Assembly: GCA_037447655.1 (NCBI GenBank)
Contig: JBBHKE010001835.1
Span: 41,248 to 105,247, forward strand
Direction of reading: 5' to 3'
DNA: 64,000 nucleotides
From: Zygnema cylindricum
Taxonomy: Eukaryota; Streptophyta; Zygnematophyceae; Zygnematales; Zygnemataceae
A program made the position numbers and the translations under genes. The notes under the pieces are model-generated. The model worked only from the letters and a program-made list of their open reading frames with translations. It was not told where the DNA came from and did not search any database. Numbering within the stretch: the first letter of the stretch is position 1; each line of letters begins with the position of its first letter. Of this stretch, positions 1-10,734 are shown one piece after another.

Positions 1-866
1 CCAATCTGAGTTCTCGAATCTCCACCCAAGCCTTGTAGTATTTGAAGTGGCCGAACTCTTCACTCTTTTCTTTCATGAAGTAGACTTTTATGAACTAAGA
101 AAAATCAACTGTAAAAGCAACCATGAACCAACCCCCCCCTGTAGAAGGCACTTGTGCTGGTCCCAGAACATCCGAATGAATAAGTTGTAAAACTTTTGTA
201 AATGTGTGATCTGATTGTTGGGGAAAAGGCAACTTATGAATCTTGCCTAAAGAGCAGCCATCACATGTTTTTAATGGGTGATTTGTTAGTGAAACACCTT
301 CTATTTTACCAGCTTTTACCATTTTTTTTAAGCTATCATAGTTAACACAGCCTAATCTTTTATGCCATAATTCATTCTCAGATTGTACACCAGAATACAT
401 AACTTCATTTTCTTTAGAATCGGCCATATCTATACGATACATTTTTCTTGCATCTGTAGTTCTTGTGACTGCTATCTTGTCTAGCTTGCTCAAAACCTGC
501 CTACCTTCTTTAAGGGAGACCTCAAAACCTTTACTCTCAACCAAAGATGTAGAGAAAAGGTTCTTTTTGAAATCAAGAACAAATAAAACATTATGAAGTG
601 TTCTTTCTACTGGTTTCCCTCCTACATCTACCAGCAATGAAAAATCACCTAGTGCAGATGTCTGCACACTCATTCCACAAGCATAGTAAATCATTCCACA
701 AACATAGTAAATATTTTTTGCAGGTGTTGACTTCAGAATGGTGAAAATGATTTGTTCCTGCACATATGCGCTGATGCTCCGCTGTCCATTATCCACCCAA
801 TGTCCTTCGAGCCTTCCATTGGTGCTGCTATTGCAAATAATTCCGAATCATCTTGCTCAATGAAGC
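1..866 (-). pseudogene. copia family D pol fragment: protease remnant, pre-integrase zinc domain, start of integrase
   Basis: Minus-strand Ty1/copia pol running off the left edge of the window. The open stretch at 95-796 (233 aa) carries a degraded protease start (WIMDNG instead of the usual DSG/DTG context), then the GAG-pre-integrase zinc-binding region (ELWHKRLGCVNYDSL followed by CDGCSLGKIHKLPFP, an HHCC pattern) and the start of the integrase core (IHSDVLGP, containing the first catalytic Asp). A stop near 94 interrupts the core; the frame then resumes as FMKEKSE and FGHFKYYKAWVE to position 1. In a live element this would be cleaved to protease and integrase inside cytoplasmic particles. 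It is closely similar to the sense fragment at 9,461-11,303, which defines family D. Confidence 0.88.
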
Positions 867-1846
867 TCAATGACTCGTCTTCCTCAGTAATTGATGATGA
901 AAATAAGGAGTTGTTGTGTAACTGTTGAACAGAAAAGCTTTGGTTAAAATGACTCTGCTGCCATCTTTGCCGATATAATCCTGTCTCATTTTCCTTCTTG
1001 AGTTTACGACATTTTCCTTCTTGAGTTTACGACAGTACCTATAAACATGACCTCTTTTTGAACACTTAAAACACGCTGTAAAAGGTTGTCTATTTTGACC
1101 TTGATTAAACTGTTTAAACCGACCGTGATTCTGATTAAACTGATTCCTTTGGGGATTAAACTGATTTTTTCCCTGATTAAACTGTCCCTTCTTGTCAAAA
1201 TTTGTGTTGAATGCTTCTACGGTCTTTTCTCCTCTAAGCATCTTTGACGTAGACTCTTCTTCAAGTATAATATTAATAGCTAACTGAAGAGTCTAGCTAG
1301 ACTTGTCATGCTTTTTCAATTCAGCAGATGCATCTTTCATGCTATTAGAAAGACCCCTAACTATTAGTGCAGCTTGCTGGATTTTAGGAAAAAAACCTCC
1401 AACAAAAGCATGAGCATGAATGAGAGCTCTGAAATTGTCGGTATACTTGGGCATTGTTCCCTCGAGTATTTGTAGTCCCATATCTTTCCAGCCAACACGA
1501 GTTCCTCTTGAACATTCGCTTTCTCATAAGAAGTCTTTAGAGACTTCCATATGTCCATCGCCTTTTTCATTTTGATCCTCGACATGACCATGTTATCTGA
1601 AATGCACAGTTTGAGAGTATTTCGAGCATGTGAATTCTTCTTTTCCCATGTTAGATCAGCCTCATCAAGTGATCTATCTAGAATGTCCATCACACTAGCA
1701 TTTTCAAAATGTGACTAAACCACATCCGCCTAGTAAGCATACTTCTCACCATTAAAAATAGGAATTCTTGAAGACACGCCCATAACCTGTTGTTCTATGA
1801 CAACTGGTGAAAGTGGAGCTGCAGGAATAGTGGTAGAATTAGACAT
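867..1846 (-). pseudogene. copia family D gag (UBN2-type) with CCHC knuckle
   Basis: Minus-strand copia gag in several frames. The likely start is the ATG whose complement lies at 1844-1846, giving MSNSTTIPAAPLSP and then the typical gag N-terminal phrase IPIFNGEKYAY. Downstream blocks include DEADLTWEKKNSHARNTL and MDIWKSLKTSYEKANVQEE (about 1,510-1,690) and NFRALIHAHAFVGGFFPKI (about 1,380-1,450), as expected of UBN2-type gag. A Gln/Asn-rich basic linker leads to one zinc knuckle, CFKCSKRGHVYRYC (CX2CX4HX4C). At least two frameshifts and a TAG near 1,293 break it. The product would be the nucleic-acid-binding shell protein of the particle. Confidence 0.82.
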
Positions 1847-2690
1847 AACTTAAGCAAAAGCTTTTCAACAAGTCCCCACAAAACACTATATTTCACCACT
1901 TTAATACCTCACCGTTCTACTGAACTTTACCACGATATAGATCTTGACTCACAAGTCCAATTAACACAAAACTCAACGCATAAGAACCTTAGCATACACA
2001 GTGTTAACTCCCAAAGTTACAGCCAAATTGACCAAGTAGACCATAAGATAAAGGACCTGCAATTTTCCCAAAAACTGCCTTTGGTTTCCCTTATCTCAAA
2101 ACTAGATACAATAATATTTCTAAGTCCTAATCTTTATACTTTGAGAGAGCATGTAGTGCCCATTAGCGAATCTGATGTCAGTACCGTGAATAGTAGAACT
2201 CTACAATAGTACGACAAGGTACACTAACGTACTTCCAAAAACCTAATTCCAACTTGTCTAAAAGTGAATAGTGAAACACTATTTCCTCAAGCGCTACACT
2301 ACAAACATAATCTCTTCAGGTATTTACAATCTGATGCCTTACACATAATGTTGCTTGCTTAGTCAGCAACCTCAAATACTTCCAACCTGTTATGGTAAAC
2401 TTGTACAACTATTTGGGACGCTTACGAAGCTCCTTGTCATCTGTGGTCCCTCGCAGAATTCCCGCTGTTAATGTGATACGAATCAACATCTCGTATTTGT
2501 CATTTCCTCTTGCGTTCCCAGATATCCGGTTTTATTTCCGTCCACGTGATCTGACGATTTCAGTGGTCACATAGATGACATATAGCCATGACTATTCCGC
2601 ATTTTCGGCATTGTCTAAAAATTCGACGCGTGTCTATGTGACCGTACTGATACTCTTTGAGAAAACATTATACTGTCACACTATTCAAGG
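1847..2690. other. non-coding, probably leader/LTR of the family D element
   Basis: No convincing coding frame. The stretch lies immediately 5' of the minus-strand family D gag, where its leader and 5' LTR should be. I could not identify a primer-binding site or TG...CA ends, so the assignment is positional only. Confidence 0.3.
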
Positions 2691-3431
2691 TAACTGTTAC
2701 ATTTCAAACTACACCAAAATATTCTAAGTACTTAGGCTTCCCTCACAACTCTATATACTGAAGTTAAAGCTTTCAAAACAACACATATGAAAGAGGTGTA
2801 CTTTCTGTGTAGTCCGTGTACGGCATCGCCATAATGTGACATTTTTCACATCAAGACTTATCGTCTCGCGTCCCGAAGATCGCGCAATCCTCCAGTGCAT
2901 TTCCACGTGTCATCTAGAGTGGCACCGCCACAAAACGCGAAGGTGGCTATTCCAAAATCTCTGCTCGCACGACGGCCGTCGATTCAAATCGATTTTTTTT
3001 TATCTAGAAAGTCGAAACAAATGTCTATACTATTTTTTTGTTTGGTACTTAAGGTACAACTGATTTTATGTTCTATATTCAGTTAACCTAGCTGAATAGA
3101 AATCTCTAGGTGTAACTGTTTTAAATATACATCAAACCCTATACATGTTAGCATTAGTCCTAGACCTAATGGACAAAGCTAACGCCTTCGGGTGATTTGA
3201 CGGATGGTAGGTTTAGCATCAAATCATGGGTCTGTGAAGTACCTTTTTGGTAAATCTACCTAATTTACACTCTCTCTTCTCTAGAGGACCTAGGCTGCCA
3301 TGGCTCTATCTTTGTATCAAGCCTTCAGTGACTACAACAAGTGTGGGGGCTTGGAGAAGGGAGTTAGAGGCAGACCGCCTCTACCTTTTTCCTATCCTAA
3401 TACAGACCTAGAAAATACACAAATCTTAACA
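2690..3431 (-). mobile_element. degenerate copia LTR, family A-like, minus strand
   Basis: On the minus strand the unit starts TGTTAAGATTTGTG and continues TATTTTCTAGGTCTG, as in the family A LTRs at 48.4 and 51.6 kb. The block at about 3,290-3,370, read on the plus strand, holds GCCATGGCTCTA, TTCAGTGACTACAACAAGTG and GGGGGCTTGGAGAAGGGAGT, which is the reverse complement of the same block in family A LTRs. Further in, a CACGTGTCAT box and AAAACGCGAAGGTGG-type sequence also match. The sharp end is at 3,431; the lower boundary fades out and is approximate. Confidence 0.75.
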
Positions 3432-3517
3432 CAGATTTGGCGGCTGTTCTCCACAAATGCGCCCCATGTGATTAGTTACGCACCTCTTTCTCTAATCGGC
3501 AGGTGACTCTCTAGCCA

Positions 3518-4254
3518 TTGCCCATAAAGGGATTGTTTTATCGCACGCTCAAGGATCTTGGCGGCCCGTGTCCCATTTTTCGGAGGGGGAAACAATACAT
3601 CATGATAATGATTGAAAATTTCAGCAAATGGGTAGAGGTGGTTGCTCCTCCCTATAAGACAACTAAATTGACCACTCTTGCTTTCGAAGAGCATGTCCTC
3701 ATACGTTTTAGGCTCTTGCGGAGGTTCTTACGGACCAAGGTACGGAGTTCGGAGGGGAATTTCAAGAGATGGTGGATGAAGCTTTAATTGATTATTGCTG
3801 GACAAGTCTTGATCACCCTCAAGCCGACGGATTAGCGGAACGAGCTGTCCAGACTTTCAAGCGGGCTCTTCGAAAGCATTGTTTAGAGAAATACATCTCC
3901 GCCTGGGACGAATCATTGGGCTATATCACCATGGGCTACCGGATGTCTGTTCAAGCTAGTTTGGCAAATTTTAGCTCTTATTACATTCTTTTTGGTCGAG
4001 CTCCCTTGCTCGGTTGGAATATTCATTAAGCGGCTAGGTTACCTTTGCCTCTAATGTTTGACACCATATTTTTGGAAATACTAACTCGTCGTGCTTTGTT
4101 TTTCGCTCGTGAGAGGCCCATGGCTTTTGATATTTGCAGATTGCCCAACATCCAGATACTTTGCAATTTGCCACCACGCAAAGAGGTAGTTACTGTTGTT
4201 CTTTGGTCTAAAATAGACCGCAGAAGCCACCCAAACTATCATGCAAAAAGCTAA
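3518..4254 (+). pseudogene. Ty3/gypsy integrase core (PHD-bearing element), frameshifted
   Basis: Sense-strand integrase core from a Ty3/gypsy pol. The first block has YIMIMIENFSKWVEV; the residue aligned with the first catalytic Asp reads Glu. After a frameshift the frame from about 3,724 reads TDQGTEFGGEFQEM (second catalytic Asp) and HPQADGLAERAVQTFKRALRK (catalytic Glu). The frame ends at 4,029 and weak homology continues to 4,254. The zinc-binding N-terminus is missing because the minus-strand LTR ending at 3,431 abuts it. The C-terminal continuation is found 1.4 kb downstream at 5,688-6,060. Confidence 0.8.
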
Positions 4255-5687
4255 GCGAAGCTAGGCCAATGAACAATCATTTGAAATGCATCCTCCATTT
4301 AACATACATGCATACATAAATGCAATCCTTCATTCGCACACAGGCGGAGCAATCATCCGTACACAGACGGAGCAAGCATCCATACACAGATGCATGAATA
4401 ACATTTAGGGTTACATAAAAATCACAAAAAACCCTAAGACAAATGCATTAATAATGCATATGAAACAAACATAAAATTAATTCATATAAATAATAATAAA
4501 TGAATGCATCACACATAAATAAAGTATAATCAAATAATTGTATCACTTAAATGCATGACCTAATCGACAACCCTAAAAGTCTACATCTTCGGTCCCTACT
4601 TTTCTAACCAGCATTGATGATACTCCTAATAAAGCTCATTGCTATATATACACTTGTGAGCTGTCAACAAATCACTAATTGTCACAATATCCAACATAAC
4701 TTCCACTAAAATATAATATCCTATTAAGACAAAAATCCTAACTGGAAATTACATAACTATCATTATATCCTATTTAACCATGATAACCTACTCTTAAGAA
4801 TAACCTAATCGTAAGCGTACACCTGAAAGTCAAGCAATGGTAAGCGTACACTTGTTTGCAAATAGGACACACAAATTAAACTATCGAAACCCTCATTAGC
4901 CATATAAACATGATAATCAACTCTAATTAATTAATACAAATATGACAAACCAATGTTGTTCCAAATATTTATAGGTACACAAAATCTTATGCTGAGTCAT
5001 GGCGAATAAATCAACAGGACTTCGCGAATCTCGTCAAAGCATCCGGGACGTCCAAAAATAATTATCGTGTTATTGACGCGATTTCGTGTCCCCACTCTTT
5101 AAAAAATAACCGCGGCCTTTGTCCGCCGTCCGTAGCTCTTATTAGGCACCCTCGATGTTGCGCCACGTGGTCCCAAAGTCTTCTTGACGAAACGACGTCA
5201 AACCATCCAAATTTTTCCATACCACAATTTTGTTCCTCGTCATAAATGCGCCTGCCAAAAATAAGTACACCTGTCCCAAAAAGATTATATGTACCGGCGG
5301 TGTCTTTTTCCATGCATCCCACCTGTCGCATTATGTTCTTTACGTGCGACGTACCATTTCATCTTCGTCGATTATCTCACGTCGGATCGCTTCGTGATCC
5401 GCGGTCCATTTCCCTTTACGCAAACCGTACTTTTGCCCATATTTCTTCGCTTCACTTTGAAATCCAATACCATACGTTCCAATTTAATTCATACATTTTC
5501 TCCCCCACACATAAAAATAATCGAACCTCCACATTAGATTTTGTGAGTACTTACGCATTAAAAATCGCGTCGACTACGCACGAAACGTCGCGTAGGCACG
5601 AAACTTACTTTTCCAAAACAACAGTTACAAGCCTCAACAAAAATCTTACCGGGTCGGAGATTACGTTTATCTCCGAAGATAGTCTTT
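4255..5687. other. 1.4-kb insertion of unknown origin between integrase and PHD finger
   Basis: AT-rich sequence with no recognisable domain. It separates the integrase core from the integrase C-terminal and PHD coding region of what looks like the same element. I could not define TG...CA ends, terminal inverted repeats or a target duplication. The open frame at 5,246-5,752 has no family features and is probably fortuitous. Confidence 0.45.
4330..4398 (+). repeat. short tandem repeat, about 23 bp, 2.5-3 copies
   Basis: Successive imperfect units built on A-T-T/C-C-G-C/T-ACACAGRCGGAGCAATC: CACACAGGCGGAGCAATC, TACACAGACGGAGCAAGC, and a decayed third unit starting TACACAGATGC. Confidence 0.6.
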
Positions 5688-6060
5688 TGATACTTTGGAC
5701 AAAGATGTTTCACCACACATTCTGCGTGTGGTGGAAATGGATGCTAACGTAATGTTAGGTTTGAAGGGGGCGGATACAAGGATGATGCGAGAGCATTCGA
5801 AGAACTATGCACCTTGCTACTTACGTGATTTGTCACAAGATATGGACCCGATGCGGATGCCGATCACCGAGGCGACAGAGTGTACCATGTGTAAGGGAGC
5901 AAACGGCGAGACTTCAATGCTCATGTGCGACCATTGCAACCAAGGGTTTCACATGGAGTGCTTTGTTCCTCCATTAGAGGTTGTGCCAGCTGGCCACTAG
6001 TTTTACCATGGTTGTCGTTAGCTGCCGGCAGTTTTGACTAGTTCCTCGCAGGTTAAGGAG
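5688..6060 (+). pseudogene. integrase C-terminus fused to a PHD zinc finger (Ty3/gypsy pol tail)
   Basis: The frame from about 5,688 (MDKDVSPHILRVVE from 5,695) begins with a small beta-rich segment like the integrase C-terminal domain and runs into a PHD finger. Numbering from the Met at 5,695, the ligands are C63, C66, C78, C81, H86 and C89 (ECTMCKGANGE, MLMCDHCNQGFHMEC), followed by the typical PPLEVVPAGH. The next codon, normally Trp of the PHD signature, is TAG at 5,998-6,000, and the following Cys position reads Tyr. PHD fingers read histone-tail lysine methylation, so the module could act in targeting integration to chromatin. The position, after integrase and before the polypurine tract, is where chromoviruses carry a chromodomain. 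A host-gene exon is the alternative but fits the context less well. Confidence 0.72.
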
Positions 6061-6076
6061 CTGGGGGGAGGAATTA
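6054..6076 (+). promoter_or_regulatory. candidate polypurine tract of the PHD-bearing gypsy element
   Basis: The purine run AAGGAGCTGGGGGGAGGAA lies just downstream of the PHD region and directly before TGGGGTCCATCT, which recurs as the start of a direct repeat at 7,336. This is the order expected for polypurine tract and 3' LTR. The far end of that LTR is not resolved. Confidence 0.45.
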
Positions 6077-6260
6077 TGGGGTCCATCTCACTTAAGGGGA
6101 GTATTCTTCCCTTCTCATTTTTGTTATGTTCATGTTCATTGTTTCTCATGGTGTATATACTTTTTTCCCTCCATATTTGCTTTTGTTTGAATGATATGTT
6201 TGTAAGCATGACTTTGCAAGTTATGATGCATGATTTTCTTGCTTTTCTCTCAAGCACGAC
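6072..6260 (+). repeat. 189-bp direct repeat, copy 1 (possible LTR start)
   Basis: Starts AATTATGGGGTCCATCTCA and ends near TTTTCTCTCAAGCACGAC. It matches 7,331-7,519 at roughly 90% by eye, with an offset of 1,259 bp. It may be the 5' end of an LTR of the PHD-bearing gypsy element. Confidence 0.8.
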
Positions 6261-6269
6261 AACTGTCAT

Positions 6270-6420
6270 GCCGCATGGTATCGGCTGCACGCGGGCACGA
6301 TGTTTTTCGTGCGCGCACGATATTTCACACGCACCCAGGATATTGTGCACGCGCGCGTGATATTCGGCGCGCTCGCACGATATCATGCATGCTTGCACGC
6401 TATTTTGGCACCCATGTATG
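6270..6420 (+). repeat. degenerate ~22-bp minisatellite
   Basis: Six or so imperfect units around GCACGATATTTC with alternating GCGC/CACG stretches (GCGCGCACGATATTTC, GCGCGCGTGATATTC, GCTCGCACGATATC, GCTTGCACGCTATTT). CG-rich against an AT-rich surround. Confidence 0.6.
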
Positions 6421-7330
6421 AGTTTCATTTGCACCTGCGATTTTGCGCCGGTTCACTTGTTTGTGACGCGTACGCGATTCGCGTACACGTCTGATTAAAT
6501 ACATACTTATTTTTTGCGTACTTTTTGTTTTATTTCATTTTGTAGTTACGCGATTTCGGAGGTACTCTTACAAATATCGTTTGGGCGGCCTAGGAATCGC
6601 GATTTCACGCTTATCGTTAGCGGCGCTTCAATGTACTTCATTTTATTAATTCGCGAACACATATAGGTTCGCGCATACATGTGGTTAGGGAGGGTTTTTA
6701 CCCTCGGATGGTGGATTTTGTCAAACGTACGGCAAACGATGTTGGCTTTCTATTGGCCAACATCTTAAGTAGTTTCCTTCATTTAAAGTAGACTAGACCT
6801 AGGCTAGTTTTGTGCTAGGCTTAGCTTAGTCTTACTTAGGCTAACTCTCAGACTTAGAGCATTTAGTTTTCAGACAAGAATTTTCTCTTGGCGGCGGAGC
6901 TGTTTTTTTGCTTACTCTTTGCCACCGATTGCTCACTTTTTTCTTTTCTTCTTGTTAGCTAGTGATAGATGCAAGTTAGCGTACGGGTTTTTCTCTCCTT
7001 TTGTTTTGCCTCGTTTTTAATCCACACGGCTTCGGCCAAGTCCAAAAGGTTTCCCTCCAAATTTGTCTTTTTAGCGATTGGTGGAGTGGAGGCTTGAGGC
7101 GTGGCATCTTCTATTGGGCTGAGCCGTTCTCTGGACAGCTGGACGGTTTGTTTGAGTGTATTTGTTTGTGTAGCATTTTGTTTGTCTTGGAAAAGTGCCA
7201 TTTTTACCGAATCCGAATTTCTTGGTTTGGTTGAGAGTGTTTATTTTGCATCGTTCCTTTCCTTTTAGATAAATCTTGTAAAGATTACGTTGAAGACCCG
7301 AGAGCCTAGTGGCTACCTCATGGCTTAGTA
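6421..7330. other. no gene recognised; interior of the possible gypsy LTR
   Basis: No coding frame with family features. It lies between the two copies of the 189-bp direct repeat, so it may be the body of an LTR about 1.25 kb long. Nothing else can be supported. Confidence 0.35.
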
Positions 7331-7519
7331 AATTATGGGGTCCATCTCATTCAAGGGGAGTATTCTTTCCTTCTGATTTTGTTATATTCATGTTCGTTGT
7401 TTCTCATGGTGTATATACTTTTTGCCCTCCATATTCGCTTTCGTTTGTATAACATGTTTGTAAGCATGACTTTGCTGGTTATGATGCATGATTTCCTTGC
7501 TTTTCTCTCATGCACAACG
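7331..7519 (+). repeat. 189-bp direct repeat, copy 2, truncated by copia sequence
   Basis: Second copy of the repeat at 6,072-6,260. Homology stops at about 7,519, where minus-strand copia RT sequence begins. Confidence 0.8.
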
Positions 7520-7741
7520 AATGGTTATAACTTATTCAGATTTATCCAGATTGGTGAGAAACTCATCTAGTTTTTTATTCCATTGTTTGGGAGCCTACTT
7601 TAGACCATATAATGATTTTATGAGTCTGCAAACTTTGCTCTCCCCTCCTTCCTCTACAAACTCCTCTGGTTGCCGCATGAAAATTTCTTCCTCTAGCTCA
7701 CCATTGAGAAAGGCGGTCTTAATATCAATATGGTGTATTTT
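7520..7741 (-). pseudogene. copia reverse transcriptase fragment (part 1 of a split RT)
   Basis: Minus-strand RT segment that reads, in RT order, HHIDIKTAFLNGELEEEIFM, then RQPEEFVEEG, ESKVCRLIKSLYGLK and QWNKKLDEFLTNL. The Gln after SLYGLK is TAG (complement at 7,595-7,597). The frame is cut at 7,741 by the solo LTR and continues at 8,652. Confidence 0.85.
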
Positions 7742-8651
7742 TGTTGAAAAAAGGTTGTTTATATTCTATCTTTTTTGGTCTACGGTTATTATATAGTTCT
7801 CATACTTGTCGTAGTCATTGAGAACACGCACGCAGCCATGGTTGTCTCACAATCCGATAAGAAGACAGGTAGAAGACAAAGCCCCTGCAAAAGATAACCT
7901 ACCAACAACACGAATTGATTTTGTGACCTTTATCCAATAGGTCTTAATGAAGAGTTACGTATATTCTATGTGATAAATAGTTAAATAGTGGCGCGACGAC
8001 ACATACGAAACAAAATGAAAGTGAAACGTACAACACCGCACAAAATACTTTACCATACGAAACAACATTTAATTTTCAACAAACAAAATCAAATGTCGTT
8101 CGCGATCGACACCTCACAAAGGAGCCAAAATTCCGGAGTGGACATTTGGCGGTTTGCAAGCCAATGTCGGCGGGTGACACGTGGCGCTTTATGGTTGGAC
8201 AACGGCTATTTCGAGGGGAGCAACTATGGCTCAGGAACAGACACAGGTCCGCGGAGCGGCATTGCAGTACTATGGTCGTACAAGAAGTACAATGGTACTT
8301 GTACCTTCTTGTACCTTACAGTCATTTGATTAGTTAGGGTACACTAGTAGTAGGTTAAGTGAGGGAGCTTAGGACTTAGAAAAAATCAAGGTAGCCGCCT
8401 CTCTCCTAGAGTTCTTCAGTTTTTACAGGCCATCTTTGGCCGACCAAAACTTAATGCTTCGGTGAGCAATTTTAATGATTATTTTTGATGTACAGTCAAG
8501 GGAGTCCAAGCTACATAGGGGTGTAGTCGGTCAGATTTTTTTAAAGCCAGGGTGGCTCTTATTCATTGCCAAAGTCAAAAGTGAAAATATTATCTTAGAG
8601 GCTTCATATAAGATAGACATTTTGTGGACCAATGGAGGTTACAAAATTACA
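7742..8651 (+). mobile_element. solo copia LTR inserted in an RT gene
   Basis: A 910-bp unit, TGTTGAAAAAAGG...ATTACA, with internal landmarks of the family A/B/C LTRs: CATACTTGTCGTAGTCATTGAG, then AGCCATGG, an ACACGTGGCG box, GGGGTGTAGTCGGTCAGA and the terminal CCAATGGAGGTTACA. It is flanked by ATTTT (7,737-7,741) and ATTTC (8,652-8,656). The uninterrupted homologue at 20,485-20,500 has a single GTATTTCCATG at this point, so this is a 5-bp target-site duplication with one later change. It is in sense orientation inside a minus-strand RT. Confidence 0.9.
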
Positions 8652-9455
8652 ATTTCCATGTCTTTCGCTCCCGTTAGACTGAACAGAATCCTTACTTATT
8701 AGAACTGAACAACTGGAGCAAAAGTCTCCTCATAGTCTATCCCCTCTTTTGGTTAAACCCCTTTGCTACCAATCGGGCCTTATATTTTTCAATGGTATTA
8801 TCCGGGTTTAGTTTTAATTTAAACACCCATTTGCACCCAATCATTTTTTGTCCAGAGGACACTCCACTAGTTCCCAAGTATCTGCTTCCATGATCGAGGC
8901 CATCTCATCATTTATGGCTCTAACCCTTTTGTCATTCTCCAAACTGTTCAATTTCTTCGAGTACGACTAAGTCTCATCAGGGTGAGTCAGCTTAGTTACC
9001 TTCTGAGCGGCCTATTTTTTGTATCGATTTGGTGCTTTTTCGTCTTTCCTCAAAATCCAAAGCTGGAATGGAGGAAAGTCTAGGATTTCTCCTCACTGTC
9101 TCATCGACTCCCCTATTGCTGGGAGCCTGTTCCCGCTTCTCCTCTTTTGTATCCTCGCAGTGCATAGAGATATGGGGAGTTTCCGGTATATCTCCCTATC
9201 TTAGATCTCTTGTGAATCTTCAATCACTTTTTCACTAACATCCCTTCCGGGATGATCTGAGTCCTCCTCACTCTAACACTCAAAACTTATTCTTATCTTC
9301 TTGGTGTATTTGAAGGGATCAAATGACTTCCCTTCATTCATGACAACTAGGTGTTTTACCAGAATGATATCTTGTTTAGCTAAGTCATAGACTTTATATC
9401 CCTTGACATCGTGATCATATCCCACATATTATCCAGGTTTCTTTTAAGCATTTAG
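8652..9455 (-). pseudogene. copia pol fragment: RT N-terminus and integrase C-terminal linker (part 2)
   Basis: Continues the RT interrupted at 7,741. Read on the minus strand, upstream to downstream: a linker homologous to the KYTKKIKISF region of the element at 21 kb, then the RT N-terminus with [24 protein letters not shown] and a TFAPVV-like block. Multiple stops. It is cut at about 9,455, where the opposite-strand family D fragment begins. Closest in the window to the pol at 20.5-21.3 kb. Confidence 0.82.
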
Positions 9456-9460
9456 TGAAG

Positions 9461-10734
9461 GAAAAGCTATTGAAAGGACTCTTCAAAATATCTTATTTGT
9501 GCCTGACTTTAAGAAAAAAAAAATTTCTACGTCGTTGGTAGACAGTAAAGGCTTTGAGGTTAATTTGAAAAATGGTCGGCAGGTTGTTAGCAAAAATGGC
9601 AAGGTTGCAGTTACAGGTACTAAAGATAATAGCAAGATTTACCGCATGGATATGGCTAATACCAAGGAGAATGATGTTATGTACTCTAGTGTTTTGCACT
9701 CAGATGAGTTGTGGCATAAAAGATTAGGCCATGTAAACTATGATAGTTTGAGAAAAATGGTCCTGGCTGGAAAAATAGAGGGTGTATCAATCACACATGA
9801 GCCGGTCAAAACTTGTGATGGCTGCGCTTTGGGCAAAGTCCACAGATTGCCATTTGCTAAAGAGTTTGAGCATCGGTCAACGAAACTTTTACAACAAATT
9901 CACTCTGATGTTTTTGGTCTTGCGAAGGTTCCATCTGCAGGGGGGATGAAATATATGGTCACCTTCACAGATGATTTCTCCACGTTTACCAAAGTTTACT
10001 TCATGAAGGAGAAGAGTGAAGTGTTTGGTCACTTCAAACACTATAAAACATGGGTTGAAAAACTTCATAATTCACCTATTTTGCAGCTTAGGTCGGACAA
10101 TGGTGGTGAATATACATCGAAAGAATTTGAAACCTTTTTACTCGAGGAAGGTATTATTCATCTATTGACTGTTCCATATTCACCGGAACAAAAAGGGGTG
10201 TCGGAAAGACTAAATAGAACTCTCACGGAGAGCTCTAGGTCGATGCTTGCAGATAAAAATGTGGATCCGAAATTTTGGGCTGAGGCTCTAAATTGTGCAG
10301 TTTATATTAAAAATAGGATAGGATCCAGATCGGTAGACACTACTTCTTACGAGATCTGGACTGGTAGCAAACCAGATGTTAGCCATTTCAAAGTCTTTGG
10401 TAGTCAATGCTTTATATTGGATACGTCTACAAATAGGTGGAAAATGGAACCAAAGGGACTACCAAGTATTATGTTAGGATATGATGATCACTCAAAAGGT
10501 TATAGAGTCTTTGTGTTTGACAGGCACAAAATAGTTGTAGCAAAGAACATCATTGTTAAAGATGAACTAGACTCCATAGATTTATTCCAAATGACAGAGC
10601 AGCAAAATCAGCAAAAGGTACAGGAATATGTCATTTTAGATTGCTTGCAAGAAAATGTCCCAATGATGCAACATTCTCCGGTAGTGACTCCGGAGTCCGT
10701 ATCTCTCCAAGTTCCTCAACAACTTCAGGTCTAA
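9461..10734 (+). pseudogene. copia family D integrase (pre-integrase + core), long open frame
   Basis: Sense copia pol, open for 411 codons from 9,499; homology starts at 9,461 with KAIERTLQNILFVPDF. It carries the HHCC zinc domain (ELWHKRLGHVNYDSL, CDGCALGKVHRLPF) and the integrase core: IHSDVFGLAKV (first Asp), LRSDNGGEYTSKEF (second Asp) and KGVSERLNRTL (catalytic Glu). The downstream FWAEALNCAVYIKNR and GYDDHSKGYRVF blocks are typical. All three catalytic residues are present, although FGL replaces the usual FGP/WGP. The protease and gag are missing on the left, where opposite-strand pol abuts. The frame ends at 10,734, before RT. Confidence 0.92.

Noticed and set aside
4330-4398. CRISPR-like array
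   Set aside because: Only two to three adjacent units without spacers in a plant nuclear context; an ordinary tandem repeat.
5246-5752. 168-codon plus-strand frame as a gene
   Set aside because: No domain or family features, and it runs through the start of the PHD-coding region in another frame.
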